Assembly (NCBI GenBank): GCA_949156565.1
Contig: CASCZI010000009.1
Span: 1 to 35,287 of the forward strand
Reading direction: 5' to 3'
Length of the DNA: 35,287 nucleotides
DNA from: an uncultured Alphaproteobacteria bacterium
GTDB taxonomy: Bacteria; Pseudomonadota; Alphaproteobacteria; Rs-D84
Position numbers and translations under genes: made by a program. Of this stretch, positions 15,644 through 23,400 are shown in pieces. Position 1 is the stretch's first letter; each line of letters starts with the position of its first letter. Below the pieces are notes generated by a model. The model was not told where the DNA came from and searched no databases. It was given only the letters and a program-made list of their open reading frames with translations.

Positions 15644-16297
15644 ATGAAACGATTCTTGTGGATCTTGGTGGGAATTATGTTGATGGGGGTTACGTTTTCA
15701 ATCCTCTATTTTGCCAGTGCGATTTACGACGCCGGTGATCAGATGCATATTGAACCATATGTGTTTCAACCCAATAACTTGTCTTCGCGACGAATTGGCG
15801 TGCCCATGTCGATTGATCAAATGAAAGACAGTGAAATTATGGATGCATTGGTCAAAAAATTTGTCACAGAATATTTTTATGTGACGCCGGATATAGAAAA
15901 TATTTCACGTCGTAAACGGCGTGGGGGGATTTTATCACTGATGGCATCTGGGGATGTATATAATCAATGGGTTGATGGCGTTGTCCCCGAATTAGAGCAA
16001 ATGGCCGGGGACAAGATGTTGCGAACGGTGCGCGTTGCCAACCAGATATTTAAACCCCAGGGCAGTGATTATTGGACCGTTGCATATGAATTAAAGACAT
16101 GGGATGTACCCAACGACATGGCGGCGACCCCGGTTATTGAACGTGGTGTATTGTATTTAAAAATCGCATTTGAGAAACAGTTACGTGATCAAATGCATGG
16201 GGCACCATTTAATGTGCGTGAATATCTTGATAATGGGGGTGACCCGGCGGCAATCTTTAACTTTCGTGTAGATGCCGTGGTGCATGGCAGAAATTAA
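15644..16297 (+). CDS. Second VirB8-fold candidate, inner-membrane protein
   Basis: A 217-residue protein starting three bases after the previous stop. One N-terminal transmembrane helix (about 5-27) is followed by a periplasmic domain with a helical stretch (MKDSEIMDALVKKFVTEYFYV) and then strands, ending VNFRVDAVV-like. The order, one membrane helix then a helix-strand NTF2-like domain, matches VirB8 and IcmL/DotI proteins, but the motifs are weak. If correct, two VirB8-fold proteins are encoded back to back. It could instead be an unrelated envelope protein. Confidence 0.5.
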   Translation: MKRFLWILVGIMLMGVTFSILYFASAIYDAGDQMHIEPYVFQPNNLSSRRIGVPMSIDQMKDSEIMDALVKKFVTEYFYVTPDIENISRRKRRGGILSLMASGDVYNQWVDGVVPELEQMAGDKMLRTVRVANQIFKPQGSDYWTVAYELKTWDVPNDMAATPVIERGVLYLKIAFEKQLRDQMHGAPFNVREYLDNGGDPAAIFNFRVDAVVHGRN

Positions 16298-16302
16298 AAT
16301 GG

Positions 16303-17082
16303 ATGGCAATGATACGAAAACTGGTGATTTTATGGGGGATATTAATGGCACCCGTGGCATGGGCCGATGATGATTTCGCATTTGATAACTTTGCGGTTGT
16401 TGATGATACAAATGGGGGGGATATTGCCGCCGCACCTGTATCAATGAATGCCGATGCGCGATCGGTCAATGTGGCGGGATTTGATATTGCGGGCATCATG
16501 TTGGGAATGGGATTCGAAGATGTGCAAACACTGTTTTTCAAGACCAAGGGTTTGTATACCCCGCGCGATAAAAACAGTATTATTTACACCATGCACCAAG
16601 ATTGGAAATACAATTTGGATTATGAATGTCGTCAAAACGGCATTGTCATTCCCAAAGAATTGGAAAATTGTATCCGATCATTGGCGCGTAATCGCGGATT
16701 GCTCTATGCGTCGGAATTGCATTTGGAACGGGCGTCAACTGGGGAAAAAATTGTGGTTTATTTCACCAGTAATGCCACAGATAACGTTGTGTGGCGGGTG
16801 GTGTATACCAACGATGTTAATGATGTTCCCGGTGCCGCAGAAAAATTTGAACATCAACGGGAAAAGAAAATTTTGGCATTTTGGCAAAGTGTTTTGGACA
16901 AATATGGGGCCCCAAATTCTGGAACCGACAAATGGATAACAACAAACAATGCCTATGATCCTGTGATGACGGCATATTATGGGTCGCTGGATTTGGTGGA
17001 TATGGGACGTAATGCGTCGGATGCGGCAACAAATGTAAATGCGGCGCGTGAAAATTTTGTGGCGAAACCGTATGCGTTCTAG
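16303..17082 (+). CDS. Exported protein of unknown function in the VirB-like operon
   Basis: A 259-residue periplasmic protein with a signal peptide of about 21 residues (cleavage near AWA). The mature domain has an Asp/Asn-rich acidic start, then IAGIMLGMGFEDVQTLF, a pattern (GMxxxxV) shared by several small envelope domains, and a Cys pair near residues 107 and 122. It occupies the place of VirB9 in the gene order but shows none of VirB9's motifs, so I do not call it VirB9. It follows the previous gene after five bases and overlaps yraN by 11 bases, so the five genes form one operon. Confidence 0.6.
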   Translation: MAMIRKLVILWGILMAPVAWADDDFAFDNFAVVDDTNGGDIAAAPVSMNADARSVNVAGFDIAGIMLGMGFEDVQTLFFKTKGLYTPRDKNSIIYTMHQDWKYNLDYECRQNGIVIPKELENCIRSLARNRGLLYASELHLERASTGEKIVVYFTSNATDNVVWRVVYTNDVNDVPGAAEKFEHQREKKILAFWQSVLDKYGAPNSGTDKWITTNNAYDPVMTAYYGSLDLVDMGRNASDAATNVNAARENFVAKPYAF

Positions 17083-17428
17083 GGTGGTGACATCTTATCG
17101 TGCGGGATTGATTGCCGAATGGCGGGCCCGTTGGTATTTGCGATTACGTGGGTTTCGGATTTTGGCGTCGCGTTATGTGACGGGACGTCACACGGGGTGT
17201 GCCGAAATTGATATTATCGCCCGGCGTGGAAATTTAATTATTTTTGTAGAGGTAAAGCGGCGTTCGTCCATCTGTGGCGGATTTGATGCCATTACCCCGG
17301 CCCAGTCTGTACGTTTACGGCGCAGTGCGGAAACATATTTGGCCCAGATGCGTTGGGTGGGTGATGCACGTTTTGATGCAATTATTGTTTGTGATGATGG
17401 CATTCATTGGGTGCACGGTGTGTTATAA
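17072..17428 (+). CDS. yraN: UPF0102 family protein YraN
   Basis: A 118-residue protein with the restriction-endonuclease-like fold of the YraN/UPF0102 family. An N-terminal GLIAEWRARWYLRLRGF helix is followed by CAEIDIIARRGNLIIFVEVKRR, in which the Asp and the E-x-K pair are the PD-(D/E)xK active site. Its role is unclear and nuclease activity is suspected. The start is taken at ATG 17072, which overlaps the upstream gene; GTG 17087 is an alternative. In many proteobacteria yraN sits next to an envelope lipoprotein gene (lpoA); here it closes the VirB-like operon. Confidence 0.9.
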   Translation: MRSRVVTSYRAGLIAEWRARWYLRLRGFRILASRYVTGRHTGCAEIDIIARRGNLIIFVEVKRRSSICGGFDAITPAQSVRLRRSAETYLAQMRWVGDARFDAIIVCDDGIHWVHGVL

Positions 17429-17433
17429 TTTGC

Positions 17434-17461
17434 TTGAAATATTTCCTTTGGTGGATATAAT
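17434..17461 (+). promoter_or_regulatory. Promoter of the mini-lipoprotein gene at 17498
   Basis: TTGAAA, 16-base spacer and TATAAT, starting near 17468. A second extended -10 (TGTTATAAT, 17421-17429) lies just upstream, so two starts are possible. Confidence 0.6.
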
Positions 17462-17497
17462 TCCTTTGTACTTTTTATCAAAAAAAGGAGAAAGGAA

Positions 17498-17638
17498 ATG
17501 AAAAAAGTAATGTTGGCGTTGTTTGCCGTTATGACATTGGCGGCGTGCACTGGTTCTTATAAATCGGGCAATTGTGAATATGATTTCTTGCTGCACAAAG
17601 ATATTTCTATTTCCAAGATTATTGGCAGCTGTAATTAA
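17498..17638 (+). CDS. Mini-lipoprotein, 46 residues
   Basis: A signal peptide with lipobox LAAC at 14-17 is followed by only 30 mature residues containing two Cys (NCEYDF and GSCN at the end), which probably form a disulphide. A near-perfect AAGGAGAAAGG ribosome-binding site precedes the ATG, and an independent promoter and a strong terminator frame it, so it is likely well expressed. Function unknown. Confidence 0.8.
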   Translation: MKKVMLALFAVMTLAACTGSYKSGNCEYDFLLHKDISISKIIGSCN

Positions 17639-17644
17639 TAACGT

Positions 17645-17673
17645 ATCCCGTCCCTGGTGGACGGGATTTTTCA
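17645..17673 (+). terminator. Rho-independent terminator of the mini-lipoprotein
   Basis: A 9-bp perfect stem (ATCCCGTCC/GGACGGGAT), loop of five, then a run of T. Confidence 0.9.
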
Positions 17674-17702
17674 TATAATATATAAAAGATTGGGGGACAT
17701 GG

Positions 17703-18049
17703 ATGACGCGGATATCAACAATGGTTATGATTTTTATGTTGTGTGGTTGCGGCGTCATTGGCATTGGCAGTAATCATGATGTCACCATACACAATCAATC
17801 AAATGATGTTATTTTCGCCATTGGGGACATGGGGCGAATGAAAATTCAACCCAACGCGTCGATGGAAATACATACGGCCAAAGATATTCTTTTGGTCAGT
17901 CGCAACGACATATGTGATGAATTGACGGTGCGGCGGTATTTTTAGATGTTTTCCCCGGTTTGTTTTTGGGAATTATTCCGTTGTTGGTGGATTCTATGGC
18001 GGGGGATCTTTATAAAATGCCGCGTGAGTTTACCTATAATTGTCGATAA
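17703..18049 (+). pseudogene. Lipoprotein gene interrupted by a -1 frameshift
   Basis: The first frame (17703-17945) gives 80 residues with a lipobox-like LCGC at about 13-16 and a NQSNDVIFAIGD-type strand, then stops at TAG 17943. Without a break the -1 frame continues LDVFPGLFLGIIPLLVDSMAGDLYKMP to TAA 18047, the PG-x-x-LG-x-IP-x-x-VD-x-x-xGxxY end typical of small envelope lipoproteins. The switch would fall in a run of five T (17937-17942 region), where the Phe codon TTT before the stop can re-pair one base back. It is either a recent indel, a sequencing error or a translational frameshift. The intact product would be about 115 residues. Confidence 0.65.
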
Positions 18050-18054
18050 AAAGT

Positions 18055-20403
18055 TTATTTTGTAACGCGGAACGATATGTTTGTGGCGGTGGCGGTAGTG
18101 TCGACGACGCGGATGGTATGATCGCCAATTGGTGTTCGATGTGTAATGACGTTGCCTGATGTTGATGTTGCAATCAATGCGCCGTCCAAAAACCAGAATA
18201 ATGTTTTATCCATCCCGTCGGTGACCGCCATCATGGATACATCCGCCCCATCTGTGTCGTCGGTGATAATAATACGGCTTTGATCGGCGGGTGATGTAAT
18301 AATGGGGGGTGTTGATTGTTCGGCAACCGTGTCCAGATCACATCCGGGGATAAACGGCGGCGGGGTATTTCGCGTAATGCCGGCGCGACGAAACATATCT
18401 AAAAATTCACCATCCCAAAATTCATAAACCGCCATGTGGGTGGTTTTTGGATCGGCATGACATGCCCGCATGCCCGATGCATTATCAATGGCCACCGCAC
18501 GATATACCGGCGATATATCAATGGGGGATTTGCCGGGAATGAAAAAGGCATCGATTTTATTCGGGCAATACGTACCCGCAATGCCGCCAACATCGGCGCA
18601 CATCTCTATTTTTGTGATGTTTAACCCATCGTGCATAAAGTTGGGGTTAATCATGGGCCGATGACGTGACGCATCGTATGTGCGTACCACATCGGCCAGG
18701 CGAAAATAAATCGGGGCGGCGGTTTTGGCACCACTGAATGCGTTATTGGGACGGCCATCAAAATTTCCCACCCATACCACCAAGACATAGTCGCCAAACA
18801 CCCCGGCCGTCCATGCATCGCGATATGATGACGATGTACCGGTTTTCCAATAATGATCCATTGATAAATGTTTTTGTCGGGCATAGGCGATTGGGGATGT
18901 GCCGGTTGGGGAATGGCGTAACATGTCCATGACGATAAAAAATGCCTCTGGACTTAAAATCTGATGTCCGTCATCAATGGGATCATCATGCGTCATGCGT
19001 ATACCACGATCCCGCCCCAGATTGGCCATCATCGCATAAATCCGGGCCAGTTCATACATCGATATTTCTGCCCCGCCCAATGCCATCGATACCCCGTAAT
19101 GTTCGGGTGGATACAACCGTGTTACGCCGGTATCACGTAATAATTGATAAAAATTTCGCACACCAACGCGCCGCATCAAATCGATCGCCGGGATATTTCG
19201 GGAATGGTTTAATGCATCGCGTGCCAAAACAGGACCGTAAAATTGGCTGTCTGAATTTTCGGGGGCATAAACGCCGAAATTAATTCGTGCATCACGCAAC
19301 AGGGTCATTGAATGGATCAAACCTTGGTCTATGGCCATGGCATAGATCAATGGTTTCAATGTGGATCCGGGACTGCGCCGGGCATTAACCCCATCGTTTT
19401 GCCCCAGAATTTTTTGATCAAAATAATCCACAGAACCGATATAGGCCAGCGCTTCCATCGTTTTGTAATTAATTAAAATGGCGGCTGCGTTTTCGACACC
19501 ATGGTGTTTGCGTCGTGCAATTTCATCCCGCATGGCTGCCGTCATCTGGCGATTTAATTGTGCATCCAATGTAGTGTGTATCACGGCCAGATGTGGTGTT
19601 TGGGTCGTTGCACGTGCCGTTAACCGGTCGATAAAATGTCCCGCCCCACGGGGCAATTCCCCGCGTCCATGCACGTGTAAATCCATATCTGCCATGGTCA
19701 TTAATTCTGCATCATCGGGATATCGATCAACCCAACGTCGAATTAAATCCCGCCGCATGTTGCCGGCAATGGTTAACCCATTGGGCGTATTTAATCCCCG
19801 TTTTCCCGGATTTTGGGGAATCGTCGCCAAGGTTATGGATTCAATTTTTGATAAATTCCCGGGTGTGCGGTTAAAATAAATTCGTGCCGCGGCGCCAATG
19901 CCAACAATGTTTCCCCCGTACGGGGCCATGTTTAAATACGCCTCTAATATCTGGTCTTTGGAATAAAATAAATCGATATAGATTGCCGCCAGAATTTGCA
20001 TAAATTTTCCACCCGGCGTGGTGGTGTCCATGTCGTATTTCATGCGTGCCACCTGCATCGTGATGGTAGATGCGCCAATGGGGCGTGCGCGATGTGTGAA
20101 ATAATTTATAGTGGCATGAAGCAGCGAAATGGGATTAATGCCTGGATGAAAATAGAACCACCGATCTTCGTATAAAATCGTGGCATCACGTAATGCAGGT
20201 GATATTTCGTTTAGGGGGGTGAACAACCGATATTTGTCATCTGCCGCCAGGGTTAATCGCAATAATTCCCCATGTCGATCGACATAGGCATGGGAAAACA
20301 CCACATCGGTCATTAGGGGGGGGACGACAAACATACGCACAATAATGTACGCCCCGAATACAATTCCCATCCCCATGCCGATAATTTTAATTCGACGTTT
20401 CAT
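18055..20403 (-). CDS. pbpC: Penicillin-binding protein 1C (bifunctional glycosyltransferase/transpeptidase)
   Basis: A 782-residue class A PBP. An N-terminal membrane anchor (about 6-28) is followed by a glycosyltransferase-51 domain with the catalytic Glu in YEDRWFYFHPG at 78-88. The transpeptidase domain has STLK at 347-350, SRN in NHSRNIP, and KTGTS at 520-524. A C-terminal BiPBP_C domain (about 690-782) is the mark of PBP1C. It polymerises and cross-links peptidoglycan in the periplasm. It lies 3' of the alpha-2-macroglobulin gene and overlaps it by 17 bases. This pairing is well known and links cell-wall repair to protease trapping. Confidence 0.96.
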   Translation of the reverse strand: MKRRIKIIGMGMGIVFGAYIIVRMFVVPPLMTDVVFSHAYVDRHGELLRLTLAADDKYRLFTPLNEISPALRDATILYEDRWFYFHPGINPISLLHATINYFTHRARPIGASTITMQVARMKYDMDTTTPGGKFMQILAAIYIDLFYSKDQILEAYLNMAPYGGNIVGIGAAARIYFNRTPGNLSKIESITLATIPQNPGKRGLNTPNGLTIAGNMRRDLIRRWVDRYPDDAELMTMADMDLHVHGRGELPRGAGHFIDRLTARATTQTPHLAVIHTTLDAQLNRQMTAAMRDEIARRKHHGVENAAAILINYKTMEALAYIGSVDYFDQKILGQNDGVNARRSPGSTLKPLIYAMAIDQGLIHSMTLLRDARINFGVYAPENSDSQFYGPVLARDALNHSRNIPAIDLMRRVGVRNFYQLLRDTGVTRLYPPEHYGVSMALGGAEISMYELARIYAMMANLGRDRGIRMTHDDPIDDGHQILSPEAFFIVMDMLRHSPTGTSPIAYARQKHLSMDHYWKTGTSSSYRDAWTAGVFGDYVLVVWVGNFDGRPNNAFSGAKTAAPIYFRLADVVRTYDASRHRPMINPNFMHDGLNITKIEMCADVGGIAGTYCPNKIDAFFIPGKSPIDISPVYRAVAIDNASGMRACHADPKTTHMAVYEFWDGEFLDMFRRAGITRNTPPPFIPGCDLDTVAEQSTPPIITSPADQSRIIITDDTDGADVSMMAVTDGMDKTLFWFLDGALIATSTSGNVITHRTPIGDHTIRVVDTTATATNISFRVTK

Positions 20404-23400
20404 CAGATACCATCATCCGCGATGCCGGGCCTGCGGCACGAATCCCTGGGTTATACATAGACGCGGCCGAAATCGGTGGCACGGCAAAATCACCCACAAC
20501 CCCGGCGGTTGCGGTATATGTAAATTCGTGGCCCCGGCGCGATACATCAGTAAAGATTTGAACCCGGTCTTCACGAATATCGGCATAATTCATGTCGCCG
20601 GACAACGTATCGGGCACAATCGTCAATGCCCCTGGTAATAAATCAACAATGGCCACATTGGGTACATAATCTGCATCGCCGATCGCGCGGACGGTAATTT
20701 TTACCGTGACATCGCGTCCCAACGTGGTGGATGTTATTCGATGGCCGGATGCGTCGTAATAGTGACGCGTCACTTCGATCCCAGATTCGATGGGGTGGGT
20801 TTGACGGGGATATCCGGCCACAATGGTGGTCCATGTTAACGGCGATGTTTTGCATGTGTCACAATGAATGCGTAATGTATCTGCATCGGTGGGTATATCG
20901 GCCACAAATACATCATTACCCATGGTGCCGGGTACGGCCGCATTGCCATTAAATACCGTCAATTTTCCCATGGGGGGAATATCCCCGCCCGTTGTCATCC
21001 CCAAGATCGCCATTGCAGAAGCATAGCTGGTATAATTTCCGCGATTGACATAGGTTCGGATGGCATTGTCCAATGCGGCATTTTCCATGCCAAAATACTT
21101 CTTGGTTATATATGCGGCCATGGCATCATTGGCCACCGTGTTATCAAACATGGATCGATATTCGATGCGATTGCCATGGGGGCGATATTGGTTTATTAAT
21201 TCCATGGCCCGATCGGATTGTTTCATTATCTGATACGCGGCGGCAATAAATGGCCCGGCAATTGTTGTTTCCCATTCGGGCGCATTTTTGGCGGTGTATT
21301 CTTCGAATGCACTGATATAATTCGTGGTTATAAATCCACCCCGCGTGATCAAGTATATGGCCCATGCACGTGTCCCCAGATGGGTATCGTTATTCATGGA
21401 GCGACCGGCTGCATCCCGCATATAATCTAATGCCCGTGACAACATATCTGATGGAACACTAAAACCCCCGTCGCGTGCATGCATCAGAAATTCTGTGACA
21501 TAGGTGGTTAATCCCAATGGATTGCCCCCATCACCCCCACCGGGCCATAGTGCAAAAGATCCGTCGGGTTGTTGGCGTGCGCGCAATTTGGAAATTGTTT
21601 CATTAACGCGCGTGGCCGATGTGTTGAATGTGGTGCCTATAATTTCACTGTTTGGCATTAATGCAAAGGGCAGGGCGCGGGACGCCAATTGTTCGCTGCA
21701 ATCAAATTCGTATCGGTTCAGATATTCGACCAATGGGCGCATCCATGCCCCATTGCCGCGTGAAATGTACAGACGACGTGTTTGGTCATTGGGATACATA
21801 TCAACGTCAAAGCGGCGCACCGTTGTTGTTTGGTTATCAATGGTTCCGGTGTGAATGACCGATTCATATGGCGTAATGGGACGGACCGATAATGTGGCCG
21901 CGGCATGCGTTGTGTATGATGGTGTGCCATCTAATTTTGCCGTAATGGTAACATCACCGGGGCCAATATCTTTGGCGTGAATGTCAAAAGACATAAATTC
22001 TTCGTCCCCATTGTCAATGGTCATCAACGACGATGTATTGTTATCCATCCCCAGGTTATTTGACGCGGTCACAGTAACATCAATTTTTGGTGTGTCGGTC
22101 ATATTGGTTACCGTGACGCCGGGTGTAAATGTGTCCCCCGGTGCCGCAAAGAGTGGTACCGACGGCGTAATAATCACTGGTGATATAACGGTTGTATGGG
22201 TTGATGCCGACCCCATTGCGGATTCGTTGGCGGCCACGGCATAGATATCTAAACGGCCGTTAAAGTAATCGGGGATATCAAATGTAATGTGTCCCGTTTT
22301 ATGGGCATCGGCGTTAATAATGCCGGAATAAAATGCCACCGGTGCGGCCACACGTCGCCCAAACGGGTTGATGCGCGGCACCATGGACGATGCCCCGGCG
22401 TCATAATCACCGCCACCTGTTTTGGCAAATTCACGCAAGATACGATATTCGGGCAATATCAAGGATAATATTTGGTATGTTTGCACCCCCAGGGCGTATT
22501 TCTGATAAAAATGGGCCAATGGTCGGGGGAATTTGTATTTTGCCACCTGTAAAATTCCAGTATCGACGGCAAATATCATCACGCGTGATGATTGGGACAC
22601 ATTGTATTCTATGTTTAACGTTTTCGTATCAATTTTTGTGGGCGCTGTTAATTTGACATCGATTTGACGCGATGGGGAACGGGCGGTAAATGGCGCCACC
22701 GCATAGATATAGGGGGATGTAAAGATATCCCGACTGTTGATATCGCGGACAAATGATACGTTAATATATCCTGATCCGTCAAAGTCTTTGGGAATGGTTA
22801 TGTGTTGCACCGATGTGGTTTCCGAGGCGTTAAACCATTTATAGGCATACACACGATCGCGTTCAATGGTAATTAATCCGGTTCCGGTATATGGCGCGGT
22901 AATAGAAATGGCCACATCATCGCCGGGCGCAAATTCGGTGCGGTTTAATCTGATTTTTAATTCCGCCGCCGCATCCCGCGACATTGTGATATTTTTCGCC
23001 CCGGCAATGAAATAGGTTGCAGATGCCCAAATACGATTATTGGCATCCGTAATCTGCATGGTGTATGTACCAGGTGTTTGCGTATCTAATGAAATGGTTT
23101 TGCCATCGGTTGGAATATCAATTGTATCGGTGCGGACAACACGATCACGTGCCACCGATTGATATTTATAATAACCCGATGCATCGCGTACCAAACTGGT
23201 TAAATTTTCGCGGGCAATAATTTGCATACGTAAATCATGGGCATCGGTTGCCACACCATTGTGGTCAATTGCCACCAAACGTATTGAACGGGGCGTTCCA
23301 CGATTAATAAAGTCCAGGTTCCCATCCGCCCGCCAACCAATAAGTTTGTCCGCATCAGAAACGCGTGTTGATACGTTCATTTCCACATGGCGGCCGCCAT

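Noticed and set aside
16303-17082. VirB9
   Set aside because: Position fits but no VirB9 motifs are visible in the sequence.
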